Both the position numbers and the translations under genes were made by a program. The notes under the pieces were generated by a model. It was not told where the DNA came from and searched no databases. It saw nothing but the letters and a program-made list of their open reading frames with translations. 17,573 nt of DNA from an uncultured bacterium (GTDB taxonomy: Bacteria; Bacteroidota; Ignavibacteria; Kapaibacteriales; UBA2268), in the NCBI GenBank assembly GCA_937875295.1, contig CALLXS010000042.1, forward strand, positions 1-17,573, given 5' to 3'. Shown here piece after piece: positions 1-7,913 of the stretch (the stretch's first letter is position 1; every line of letters begins with the position of its first letter).

Positions 1-65
1 ATTTAGCAGATTATTAATTTTCAATAATTATATTTATAACAGTTTATTAATTATTTTTTTACATT

Positions 66-962
66 ATGAAATACTTAGGAAGCGAAGAAAACTTTTTAGC
101 CTTAGCGAAAGTTTTTTCTGATTTTAATAATTCAAAAGTAGTAATACTTCAAGCTCCCTATGAGCATAGCGTAAGCTATGGAGAAGGTACTGCATACGGT
201 CCTTCTGGGATTTTAGATGCTAGCGCTTATGTAGAATTCTATGATGATGAATTCGACCGTGAACTATGCAATGAAATAGGAATTGCAACTGCAGTACCTA
301 TCGATTTCCATGACAAAGTAGATGAAGAAGCTTTAGACTTGCTATATCGATCTGTAAAAGATCATTTAGAAGAAAATAAATTTGTTGTTACCTTAGGTGG
401 CGAACATACCATTTCAATAGCTCCAATTAAAGCTCATTTTGAGAAATATCCTGATATGAGTATTTTACATTTTGATGCTCATAGCGATTTAAGAAAGGAA
501 TACGAAGGCTCTAAATATTCGCATGCAAGTGCTTTTGCAAGAGTTATTGATTTCTTTCCACCACATAAATTAACACAAGTTGGTATAAGAGCTCAATGCA
601 TAGAAGAAAGTAAATTAATAAAAAGAGAGTCAATTAATACATTTTATGCATCTTCAATAAGAAGAGGTGTCTATGGTGATAATTGGCAGAAATTTGTAGT
701 AGATTCGTTAAGCGACGAAATATATATTTCTTTTGATGTCGATTTCTTTGACCCTTCTATTATGCCTTCTACTGGAACTCCTGAACCTGATGGATTTCTT
801 TATAATGAGACTTTAGAAATTTTCAGAGAAATAGTACGCCAAGAGAAACAAATAATCGGGTTCGATGTAGTAGAATTAGCCCCTGTCGAAGGCATTTCTC
901 ATCCTGATATTACAACAGCAAGATTAATTTACAAAATGTTAAATTATGCTTTTGCAGTATAA
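66..962 (+). CDS. speB: Agmatinase-type ureohydrolase (arginase family)
   Basis: A 298-residue manganese-dependent ureohydrolase, most likely agmatinase, which splits agmatine into putrescine and urea in the cytoplasm. All family metal-ligand motifs are visible: GGEHT (His114), FDAHSD (Asp137, His139, Asp141) and SFDVDFFDP (Asp224, Asp226). The TGTPEPDG loop (about 236-243) and the C-terminal VVELAPV segment also fit. Length matches bacterial agmatinases, and there is no signal peptide. The start at 66 follows an A/T-rich leader without a Shine-Dalgarno sequence, as in the other genes here. dapD begins 17 bases after its stop, so the two are probably co-transcribed. An arginine decarboxylase gene would be expected nearby if agmatine is the substrate, but only 65 bases of upstream sequence are present. 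Guanidinobutyrase, formimidoylglutamase or arginase activity cannot be excluded from motifs alone; the family is certain, the substrate less so. Confidence 0.85.
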   Translation: MKYLGSEENFLALAKVFSDFNNSKVVILQAPYEHSVSYGEGTAYGPSGILDASAYVEFYDDEFDRELCNEIGIATAVPIDFHDKVDEEALDLLYRSVKDHLEENKFVVTLGGEHTISIAPIKAHFEKYPDMSILHFDAHSDLRKEYEGSKYSHASAFARVIDFFPPHKLTQVGIRAQCIEESKLIKRESINTFYASSIRRGVYGDNWQKFVVDSLSDEIYISFDVDFFDPSIMPSTGTPEPDGFLYNETLEIFREIVRQEKQIIGFDVVELAPVEGISHPDITTARLIYKMLNYAFAV

Positions 963-979
963 AATTTAAAAATTAAATA

Positions 980-1813
980 ATGAATCAATTAAAAGAAACT
1001 ACTTTAAGATTAACTGAAAACCCTGATTTAATTCTTAATACGGAAAATAAAACATTTATTACTGATTTTATTAATGCACTTAATAATGGATTAATTAGAG
1101 CTTCAGAAAGAGATTTAAATGGAAATTGGATAACAAATATTTGGGTAAAACAAGGAATATTGTTGCTCTTTAAATTTGGCAATCTAGTTGAAATGAGTAA
1201 TAATGATTTTTCCTTTTTTGATAAAGATACTATCCCACTTCAAAAATTTCAATTAAATCAAGGTGTCCGAATAGTTCCAGGTGGATCTGCCATTCGTAAT
1301 GGTGCATTTATTGCAAAAGGTGTAATTTGTATGCCTCCAATGTATATTAATATTGGAGCATATATTGATGAAGGCACTATGATCGATTCGCATGCACTTG
1401 TAGGTACTTGTGCCCAAATTGGTAAAAATGTACATATTTCTGCGGCTTCTCAAATTGGAGGAGTTCTTGAGCCACCAGGAGCAAGTCCTGTAATTATTGA
1501 AGATAATGTTATGATAGGTGGTAATTCAGGTATATACGAAGGAATTATTGTCCGTAAAAATGCTGTAATTGCTACAGGAACAATTATCAACGCTTCAACA
1601 AAAGTGTATGATATTATAAATAATACTATTCTGCAAAGCACTTCAAATAAAAATTTAGAAATACCGGAAAATGCAGTAGTCGTGCCAGGCTCAAGAAAAA
1701 TAAATGGTGATTTTGCCTTAGAAAATGGGTTATCAATAGCTACACCACTAATTATTAAATATAGAGATAATAAAACTAGTGCTAAAGTAGCATTAGAAGA
1801 TGCTTTAAGATAA
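980..1813 (+). CDS. dapD: Tetrahydrodipicolinate N-succinyltransferase (DapD)
   Basis: A 277-residue acyltransferase that succinylates tetrahydrodipicolinate in the succinylase branch of diaminopimelate/lysine synthesis, in the cytoplasm. Residues 35-90 match the DapD N-terminal domain (GLIRASERD, then WVKQGILLLFKF), which the shorter DapH acetyltransferases lack. Residues about 95-235 form a left-handed beta-helix of hexapeptide repeats containing EGTMID and GTCAQIGKNVHIS, then GGVLEPPGA. Asp136 in EGTMID aligns with Asp141 of the enterobacterial/mycobacterial enzymes. The position aligned with Glu189 is Gly184 (NSGIYEG against RSEVVEG in E. coli, from memory). Length is normal (E. coli 274). 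It lies 17 bases after the agmatinase gene and 38 bases before the peptidase gene, so the three may form one transcript although their roles are unrelated. The assignment is firm. Confidence 0.93.
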   Translation: MNQLKETTLRLTENPDLILNTENKTFITDFINALNNGLIRASERDLNGNWITNIWVKQGILLLFKFGNLVEMSNNDFSFFDKDTIPLQKFQLNQGVRIVPGGSAIRNGAFIAKGVICMPPMYINIGAYIDEGTMIDSHALVGTCAQIGKNVHISAASQIGGVLEPPGASPVIIEDNVMIGGNSGIYEGIIVRKNAVIATGTIINASTKVYDIINNTILQSTSNKNLEIPENAVVVPGSRKINGDFALENGLSIATPLIIKYRDNKTSAKVALEDALR

Positions 1814-1851
1814 ATCTATAAAAAATATATTATTAATAATAAAATAAAACT

Positions 1852-3918
1852 ATGAAAAAAATATTATTTTCAATACTATTAATAGCTTCTACATATTATA
1901 TGAATGCACAAGTAAAGTACCCAAAAACTGATGTTATACCTGTTGAGAACAAATATCATAATTTTAAAATTACAGATCCTTATCAATGGTTAGAAGATAA
2001 ATCAGATCCAAAAGTAAAAGAATGGTCACATACTCAGCACAATTTTACTTTGGATTATATAAAATCAAAATATAAAGATATTCCAGGATTTAAGCAGGAA
2101 ATTATTAATTTACTTGATAGAGATTACATTGGTGCTCCTTTTTTCAAAGCAAAAAGAGAATTTTTCTATGCAAGAAAAAAAGGTGAACCTCAGAGTAAAC
2201 TTTACACCCGTATTAATAAAAAAGAAATTCTAATTTTCGATCCAAATATTTATGACAAAGAAGGCAAAGCTTCAATTTCTGGTTTTGACCTCACGGAAGA
2301 TGGAAATAAAGCTGCGATTGGTATTCAATACAAAGGAGATGAAATTAATGAATATAGAATTGTTGATACTAAAAATGGAAAAGTATTTGGAAATCCCATT
2401 ACTGGATTAAATGGTTTCTCTTGGACAAAAGACGAAAAGCATGCATATATTGCAGTACGCACACGCGAAATGATTGATAAACAAATACCTGTAACTACAT
2501 ATTTACATAAAATTGGTGACGATAGAAAAAATGATAAATATCTGATCGCTCCAAAAGATGCAAAAGATGTAGCTGGAATTTGGGATACTGAAGAAGGTGA
2601 TTTCACATTCACAAGTGAAGGTGATTTTTATTCAAACACCCTAAAAATGAAAAAAATTGGTTCAAATGATGATTTTAAACAAATTTATTCAAGCAAAGAA
2701 TATAAAGCAGAACCTTACTATAAAAATAATAAACTATATTTTTTCACTAATGATAATGCACCTAATTTTAAAATTATGGTAGCAGACCCAAATAATGCTG
2801 AATACAAAAATTGGAAAACTTTCTATCCTGAAAATTCAACAACAGTATTAGAAGGATTCGTAATTACAAATGATATTGTCATTATTCAATATAAAAAAGA
2901 TGTTTTAAGCCATTTAGCTGTTTTCGATTTAGATGGCAAATATATAAAAGAATTAGAAATCCCAGAAGTTGCTGACGTAGGTGGAATAAGTTATCATAAA
3001 GAAAGTAATACAGTATATGTTAGCTTAAATACTTTCCAATACTCTTCAAAATTATATAAATTTGATGGCAAATCTCTAAAATGGGATTTTGTTTTCCAAG
3101 ATAACCCTCCGATGGATACGAAAGATATTGTAGCAGAATTAGTTTTTTATCCATCAAAAGATTCTGTGATGATTCCAATGTTTCTGATTCACAAAAAAGG
3201 TATTAAATTAGATGGAAATAACCCTACTTTGCTTTATGGTTATGGTGGATTTAATATTAGTATGGGACCTGGATTTTTAGGAACTACAGCTTCTTTTATT
3301 AATAGAGGTGGTGTATATGCATTAACTTGCTTGCGTGGTGGTAATGAATATGGTGAAAATTGGCATTTAGACGGAATGATGTATAAAAAGCAAAATACAT
3401 TTAATGATTTTATTTCAGCTGGTGAATATTTAATCTCAAAAAATTATACAAATCCTCAAAAATTAGCTATAAAAGGTGGTAGTAATGGGGGCTTATTAGT
3501 AGGAGCTACACTCACACAAAGACCTGATTTATTTAAAGCAGCGATTTGCGCTGTACCTTTATTGGATATGCTTAGATATCATAAATTTTTAATTGCAAGA
3601 TATTGGATACCTGAATATGGAGACCCAGATAAAGAAAAAGATTTTCTTAATATTTTGAAATACTCACCTTATCATAATATTAGAACTGGATTTAACCACC
3701 CTGCTACTTTAGTAAAAGCTGGCGAAAATGATACAAGAGTTGATCCACTACATGCTAAAAAATTCGCTGCAGCATTGCAAAATAATATAGGACAAAATGA
3801 CCCAATTTTATTATTTATAGATTTCGAAAGCGGACATGGTTCCGGACAATCAATTGAGCAAATGGCAGAAAACTCATATTTAGAATGGAAATTCTTGATG
3901 AATGAATTAGGTATGTAA
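1852..3918 (+). CDS. Exported prolyl oligopeptidase family serine peptidase (S9A)
   Basis: A 688-residue serine peptidase of the prolyl oligopeptidase family, expected to cut short peptides after proline in the periplasm. A signal peptide is clear (MKKILFSILLIAS, with likely cleavage after NAQ at about residue 20). Residues 21-420 fit the N-terminal helix plus seven-bladed beta-propeller, starting with the family motif DPYQWLED (42-49). The alpha/beta-hydrolase domain follows, with LLYGYGGF (about 460-467), RGGNEYGENWH (about 495-505), nucleophile Ser544 in GGSNGG, catalytic Asp627 in the NDTRVDPLH segment and His662 in GHGSG. The propeller layout and the NDTRVDPLH segment fit S9A better than dipeptidyl peptidase IV (S9B). 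Length is near the usual ~700 residues. It starts 38 bases after dapD and ends 20 bases before a strong terminator, so it is the last gene of this plus-strand group. Exact specificity is inferred. Confidence 0.92.
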   Translation: MKKILFSILLIASTYYMNAQVKYPKTDVIPVENKYHNFKITDPYQWLEDKSDPKVKEWSHTQHNFTLDYIKSKYKDIPGFKQEIINLLDRDYIGAPFFKAKREFFYARKKGEPQSKLYTRINKKEILIFDPNIYDKEGKASISGFDLTEDGNKAAIGIQYKGDEINEYRIVDTKNGKVFGNPITGLNGFSWTKDEKHAYIAVRTREMIDKQIPVTTYLHKIGDDRKNDKYLIAPKDAKDVAGIWDTEEGDFTFTSEGDFYSNTLKMKKIGSNDDFKQIYSSKEYKAEPYYKNNKLYFFTNDNAPNFKIMVADPNNAEYKNWKTFYPENSTTVLEGFVITNDIVIIQYKKDVLSHLAVFDLDGKYIKELEIPEVADVGGISYHKESNTVYVSLNTFQYSSKLYKFDGKSLKWDFVFQDNPPMDTKDIVAELVFYPSKDSVMIPMFLIHKKGIKLDGNNPTLLYGYGGFNISMGPGFLGTTASFINRGGVYALTCLRGGNEYGENWHLDGMMYKKQNTFNDFISAGEYLISKNYTNPQKLAIKGGSNGGLLVGATLTQRPDLFKAAICAVPLLDMLRYHKFLIARYWIPEYGDPDKEKDFLNILKYSPYHNIRTGFNHPATLVKAGENDTRVDPLHAKKFAAALQNNIGQNDPILLFIDFESGHGSGQSIEQMAENSYLEWKFLMNELGM

Positions 3919-3938
3919 AATTTTAGTTCTTTAAAAAT

Positions 3939-3968
3939 AAAAAAGAGCCTTTATTTAGGCTCTTTTTT
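3939..3968. terminator. Bidirectional intrinsic terminator between convergent genes
   Basis: A 12-base perfect inverted repeat (3939-3950 paired with 3957-3968) encloses the six-base loop TTATTT. The core is AGAGCC/GGCTCT, flanked by an A-run on the left and a T-run on the right, so a U-tract follows the stem on either strand. It lies 20 bases after the peptidase stop (3918) and 21 bases before the end of the minus-strand gene at 3990-5363, and should terminate both. Confidence 0.9.
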
Positions 3969-3989
3969 TATTTATGTATAATACTTATT

Positions 3990-5363
3990 TTACCCAGCTT
4001 TAGGCCATTCTCTTGAATGCAATACAAATTTATCTCCATTCCATTTATATACTGCTATAATTCCTAATCTTGAATCTTCAATATTTTTATTTAATGCAGT
4101 TAAATCGTGATTATTGTAAATATAATCAAAAGTTACTTCAATATATATTTCATTGTTAATTGAGGTTAAATTGTAGCTTGGAGAAAAAATCTTTTTAATA
4201 TAAACTATTTGCTTTTTGCTTAATTTAGAAATATCATAAAAATCTTCTACATTAGTTTTAAATAATTTTTCTTTAATGTAGTTAATTTCGCCTGTATTTG
4301 CATTAATATCATAAATTACTATATCATTAATATCTAACATCAGAGATTTGTAATCAATTTCAATACATTTATCATTTTTACCTTTCCCATCTAAAAATGC
4401 CCATTGATAATAGCCAAAATCATTAGTTTCTAATTCATAAGTAGATGTAGTTTTGAAAGTAACAATATTATTTTCTACAAGAAACAATACAAAAAGTGAT
4501 TTTTTCCCATTTTTGAACATACTTATAATTTTACCATTAACAAATTCAATTGCATTATTCTTTTCTACACTAAAATTATTATTTAAATAATTTACAAATG
4601 CTTTCAAAGATTTATTTTCCATTAAATTCTTTAGCTCTTCATATTTCGAACCATTCCAATAGTAATTTTTATATTTATATTCACAATAGTTCTCATAATT
4701 TGAATAATTTACTTCTTTATTCGTAAAATTATTATTTATTTCTATTAATTGTACATTTATTGTAATTAATTCAGGTAAAATAGAGCTATATAATTTAAAT
4801 TCATTTTTTATTTTATTTGGGATACCAGGCTTCAAAAATTCACTAAGCGAATACTCCTGCATCATAGTATTTTTAGGTACTTCATTTAATTTATTTTTAG
4901 ATTTGTCAAAACTGAAAAAATCAAGATCTTCATTGTCGTTATAATTATGTTTTACTAAAAAAATATTTTTCTTAAACGTTGGAATCACAAATAAAGATTG
5001 ATTTTCTGAATCTTCAATATTTAGTGTTAATACATTATTTTCTAAAATCAAAAAATATTTATCATCAATACTCACACTTGGGTATTCATATTCATCTATA
5101 TTTGAAATATTTTCTATTTGGACAAATAATTCATTTATTTGCTCATTATTAATATTAATTCCATTTTTTTTAGTAATTAATGTAAAAAGCTGTTGCCATT
5201 CTTTTGTAGAAAGTGAAAAATTTTCATTAATTGTTTTTTCATTTTTTTCTGCCATAACTTCTTTATTTTCATATGCTATTATAGCAAGAAATAATAATAC
5301 AAATAATTCAATTTTAGAAATAAAATTGTTATTGCTTTTCGGCACCTTTTTCGTATAACTCAT
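3990..5363 (-). CDS. Hypothetical membrane-anchored or secreted protein
   Basis: A 457-residue protein I do not recognise. The N-terminus is basic (MSYTKKVPKS), then comes a hydrophobic stretch at about 19-32 (LFVLLFLAIIAYE), followed by a lysine/asparagine/glutamate-rich body. This fits a signal peptide or an N-terminal membrane anchor with the rest outside the cytoplasm. No lipobox cysteine is visible, and no catalytic or metal-binding motif stands out. Two Tyr-x-Trp-Asn-Gly segments occur, YYWNGSKYEEL (about 235) and YKWNGDKFVL near the C-terminus, suggesting related beta-strand units. Met37 (MAEKNEKT) is an alternative start but would discard the hydrophobic segment, so the longer form is preferred. 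The gene stands alone: it converges on the peptidase gene at a shared terminator and has the longest upstream gap in the window, with its own candidate promoter. Confidence 0.75.
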   Translation of the reverse strand: MSYTKKVPKSNNNFISKIELFVLLFLAIIAYENKEVMAEKNEKTINENFSLSTKEWQQLFTLITKKNGININNEQINELFVQIENISNIDEYEYPSVSIDDKYFLILENNVLTLNIEDSENQSLFVIPTFKKNIFLVKHNYNDNEDLDFFSFDKSKNKLNEVPKNTMMQEYSLSEFLKPGIPNKIKNEFKLYSSILPELITINVQLIEINNNFTNKEVNYSNYENYCEYKYKNYYWNGSKYEELKNLMENKSLKAFVNYLNNNFSVEKNNAIEFVNGKIISMFKNGKKSLFVLFLVENNIVTFKTTSTYELETNDFGYYQWAFLDGKGKNDKCIEIDYKSLMLDINDIVIYDINANTGEINYIKEKLFKTNVEDFYDISKLSKKQIVYIKKIFSPSYNLTSINNEIYIEVTFDYIYNNHDLTALNKNIEDSRLGIIAVYKWNGDKFVLHSREWPKAG

Positions 5364-5561
5364 TCGATTTATTATAATTAATTATTTATAAAATATAATT
5401 TTCTTTTTGGAAATAAAACCAAATTGATCTTTATTTATCTCTTTTTCAACGTATCATTTGTAAAATAACTATTTGCAAATATCTTTCTGCTTTTTTGTAT
5501 TAAACGCTTTCCATTAATGACGCAAAACCAACTAAATAACAAAATATTCTAAATCGACAAA
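5364..5561. other. 198-base intergenic region, probable regulatory region
   Basis: This is the longest non-coding gap in the window. It separates the SPFH gene's stop from the start of the gene at 3990-5363, both on the minus strand. It holds a candidate Bacteroidota-type promoter (5420-5449) and a perfect 10-base palindrome ATTTGCAAAT at 5471-5480. I see no small ORF, hairpin terminator or RNA gene in it. Confidence 0.5.
5420..5449 (-). promoter_or_regulatory. Candidate Bacteroidota-type promoter for the 3990-5363 gene
   Basis: Read on the minus strand, the element is TTG, 19 bases, then TCAATTTG. The Bacteroidota primary sigma-factor consensus is TTTG (about -33) and TAnnTTTG (about -7) with a similar spacer, so the downstream box differs at one position. 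Transcription would start about 50 bases before the ATG at 5363. In DNA this rich in A and T such a match can arise by chance. Confidence 0.3.
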
Positions 5562-6710
5562 TTAAGGTAAAGGTGGAGGTATTGGAGGTGGCGTAGCAGA
5601 ATTAAATAAATTTTGCAATTCTGGTACTGTATTTGCAATTGCCCAAGCAGGCATACCTTGTTTCCACACTTGTGAAGTACTATTAAATTGTCCTGAAGTG
5701 ATCATTTGCTGTAGTTGCTGTAAATTAAATGGACCATGTTGAGCACCATTTATTGCAACATAATATGTAGATTGGTTTGATACAAGCGGCGGTGGTTGAT
5801 TTGCTATAGGAGCTTGTGCATTATTTTGCTGATTCATCATTTGAGAAGCCATTTGACCAGCCATAGCCATACCCATTCCCATACTCATAGCTGATCCAGC
5901 AGGAGAATCGTTACCTGTAGTTGCACCAATTTTCATAGAATCTGCTGCCTGCATTTGAGTATAAGCATTCATATTACCAGCACCAATCACACCCATACTT
6001 GTTCTGCGATCAAGTGCTTCTTCCACTGCAGGTGGTAGAGATATATTTTCAACTAAAAATTTTGTCAATTCTATTCCAAATTCACTGAAATCCGGTGCCA
6101 ATGCTTTTGTAATTCCTTCAGAAAATTCATTTAAATTTGCTGCTAAATCAAGCACTTGAATTTGTGATTCCGCAACATGATCAGTGAATTTTGTTATAAC
6201 AAAATTTCTTAATTGGTCTTTGATGCCCTCTGTTGTGAAATTTCCATCAGTACCGACTACATTTTTAATAAATTTTGTAGGATCTAATTCTACTTTGAAG
6301 CAATATGAACCAAATGCACGCAATCTTACTGGTCCAAACTCTTTATCTCGCATCATTATAGGGTTTTGAGTACCCCATTTAAGATTAAGAAATTGCTTTG
6401 TACTCACATAATATACATCAACTTTAAATGGAGAATTAAATCCATATTTCCACCCTTTAATAGTTGATAAAATCGGCATATTATTAGTAGTTAGCTCATA
6501 AGTACCGGGCTCATATATATCAGCAAATTGTCCTTCATTTACCAATACTGCTATTTGAGTCTCTCGGACTACTAATTTAGCTCCATTTTTAATTTCAGAT
6601 TGATACCTAGGAAATCTCCAAATAATTGTATCGTTTGTATTATCTAACCATTCAATTATATCTATAAATTCATTGAATGCTTTTTCTTTGATTTTATCGA
6701 ATAAGCCCAT
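5562..6710 (-). CDS. SPFH-domain protein (YdjI-like) with C-terminal GYF_2 domain
   Basis: A 382-residue protein of the YdjI-like branch of the SPFH/band-7 family, sometimes labelled 'virion core protein' although it is not viral. It starts MGLFDKIKEKAFNEFIDIIEW, then has the characteristic segment IIWRFP with KLVVRETQIAVLVNEGQ (about 44-60) and EPGTYEL (67-73). The SPFH core runs to about residue 235 and contains RAFGSYCFKV (131-140). A Met/Gln/Gly/Ala-rich stretch (about 255-300) leads to a GYF_2 domain at about 316-369 (YYVAINGAQHGPF, then VWKQGMPAWAIA). The last residues are proline-rich (TPPPIPPPLP), with a second run, QPPPL, before the GYF domain. No classical membrane helix is visible, so membrane association would be peripheral or through oligomers. 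It lies 34 bases downstream of the zinc-ribbon gene; together they resemble Bacillus ydjG-ydjI. A scaffold or membrane-stress role is inferred. Confidence 0.85.
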   Translation of the reverse strand: MGLFDKIKEKAFNEFIDIIEWLDNTNDTIIWRFPRYQSEIKNGAKLVVRETQIAVLVNEGQFADIYEPGTYELTTNNMPILSTIKGWKYGFNSPFKVDVYYVSTKQFLNLKWGTQNPIMMRDKEFGPVRLRAFGSYCFKVELDPTKFIKNVVGTDGNFTTEGIKDQLRNFVITKFTDHVAESQIQVLDLAANLNEFSEGITKALAPDFSEFGIELTKFLVENISLPPAVEEALDRRTSMGVIGAGNMNAYTQMQAADSMKIGATTGNDSPAGSAMSMGMGMAMAGQMASQMMNQQNNAQAPIANQPPPLVSNQSTYYVAINGAQHGPFNLQQLQQMITSGQFNSTSQVWKQGMPAWAIANTVPELQNLFNSATPPPIPPPLP

Positions 6711-6744
6711 TTACTTTATTTCCTTATTTGTAATTGTAAATTAA

Positions 6745-7830
6745 TTAATTAAATATTTGATATAGAATAACTAGCACTGCAATTATTGTTAAAACTAATG
6801 CTGTAATTTTTACTATACTCTTTGGATATTCCCCATACACTTCACCCGATCTACCATTAATAACGTACTGATATTGCTTTTCTTTATATTTAAAGGAACT
6901 TATCCAAATTGGTAACAACAAATGCTTAAATTTAATATCTTCATAATTAGTGGAGTGACTATTTATTTTCTGTTCATCACCTCCAATATCACTTCTTATT
7001 TCAGAAATGATTTCGTCATCCATAATATTTTTAGCAAATTCAAAAGCATCAACGAAATTAATACTATAAATTTCTGTGATAAATCCTGCTAAAAATTCCT
7101 TTCTATAAGCAACTAAATTCTCTTTATCCCAATTGGTAAGTCTACTAGAAATGTGTACTGGTAAAGTATTAGATGCTGCTACAATTACATCGTCGAAATC
7201 TACTTCTACAGTACCACTTGTATTATACCATTCAGTTATAACTCGAGTACGAGTTTCTCCGTTTGATTCATATTCTTCGATCTCATGCTCCCCTCTTTCT
7301 CCAATGTAACTTGTCGTAGTGTGAGCATCATAAGTCCAAAATGGCATATAAACTCCTTTGAACAAATCTTTATTAACACCTAGTCTTTTAGCTTGAGTAG
7401 GAATAAACCATCTGCTGCCCAGCCATTGATTAAAGATATCATCACAAGAGTTTTTTGGAATTTGAAATGGTAAAATATATTCTGGTGTCCAAAATCTATT
7501 TATAACTGCTTCGTTAATTACAATTGGAGTATCACAAAAAGCACATTTCGAAGAAGTAACATTAGGTTCTAAAGTAGTTGTAGCACCACATTGTTTACAT
7601 TTTACTTCTTTTATTTCTGTAGTTTCAGTTTCTAATTCTTCTAAAGATTTCTCTTCCCAATATTCAAAATCGTTTTCTTCGATTTCTGCTTGTGATAAGT
7701 CGAGCTTTACTTTACTTCCACATTGCACACATAATAATTGCTCATCACTTGGAGAATATTCCATAAATCCACCACATGAATCACATTTAGTTTGCAATAA
7801 ATTGTCATAATTGATTTGATTGTCTTCCAT
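6745..7830 (-). CDS. Double zinc-ribbon membrane protein (YdjG-like)
   Basis: A 361-residue protein with two N-terminal zinc ribbons: Cys16/Cys19 with Cys34/Cys37, and Cys78/Cys81 with Cys96/Cys99. A highly acidic spacer (about 48-75) separates them. The central region (about 110-300) has FWTPEYILPFQIP and GVYMPFWTYDAHT, typical of this family. It is followed by HLLLPIWISSFKY and YQYVINGRSGEVYGE (about 303-334), and one C-terminal membrane helix (about 338-359) ends the protein. The soluble part therefore probably faces the cytoplasm. Homologues are often mislabelled as replication or helicase proteins, but no helicase motif is present. In B. subtilis the relative YdjG works with the SPFH protein YdjI in a PspA-linked membrane-stress group; here the next gene, 34 bases away, is YdjI-like. 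The start lies only about 30 bases after the preceding gene's terminator. Family is confident, role inferred. Confidence 0.85.
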   Translation of the reverse strand: MEDNQINYDNLLQTKCDSCGGFMEYSPSDEQLLCVQCGSKVKLDLSQAEIEENDFEYWEEKSLEELETETTEIKEVKCKQCGATTTLEPNVTSSKCAFCDTPIVINEAVINRFWTPEYILPFQIPKNSCDDIFNQWLGSRWFIPTQAKRLGVNKDLFKGVYMPFWTYDAHTTTSYIGERGEHEIEEYESNGETRTRVITEWYNTSGTVEVDFDDVIVAASNTLPVHISSRLTNWDKENLVAYRKEFLAGFITEIYSINFVDAFEFAKNIMDDEIISEIRSDIGGDEQKINSHSTNYEDIKFKHLLLPIWISSFKYKEKQYQYVINGRSGEVYGEYPKSIVKITALVLTIIAVLVILYQIFN

Positions 7831-7860
7831 AATTTTATTTGAAACTATAATAAATAATTT

Positions 7861-7900
7861 TAAAAAAAATATAGGGGTAATACATTATAGTACTACCCCT
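7861..7900 (-). terminator. Rho-independent terminator of the surface-protein gene cluster
   Basis: On the minus strand, AGGGGTA (complement of 7894-7900) pairs perfectly with TACCCCT (complement of 7873-7879) across a 14-base loop, followed by AUA and then eight U residues (7862-7869). It begins 14 bases after the stop of the lipoprotein gene (7914), so it should end transcription coming from the four-gene group to the right and isolate the YdjG/YdjI-like pair. Confidence 0.85.
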
Positions 7901-7913
7901 TGATTAATTTAAA

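Noticed and set aside
1..65. Promoter for the agmatinase gene in the first 65 bases
   Set aside because: The stretch is almost pure A/T and I find no convincing TTTG/TAnnTTTG pair; the gene may belong to an operon that starts outside the window.
985..1641. Small minus-strand frames opposite dapD
   Set aside because: dapD is conserved throughout this interval, and the opposite frames encode compositionally odd Ile/Asn-rich peptides.
1852..3918. Dipeptidyl peptidase IV (S9B)
   Set aside because: The N-terminal DPYQWLED motif, 688-residue length and NDTRVDPLH segment fit the prolyl oligopeptidase (S9A) branch better.
5562..6710. Phage or viral origin suggested by the 'virion core protein' family label
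   Set aside because: No phage structural, replication or integrase gene is nearby, and the sequence fits bacterial SPFH proteins of the YdjI type.
6745..7830. Annotation as primosomal/replication helicase protein
   Set aside because: Only the zinc ribbons resemble such proteins; there are no Walker or helicase motifs, and a C-terminal membrane helix is present.
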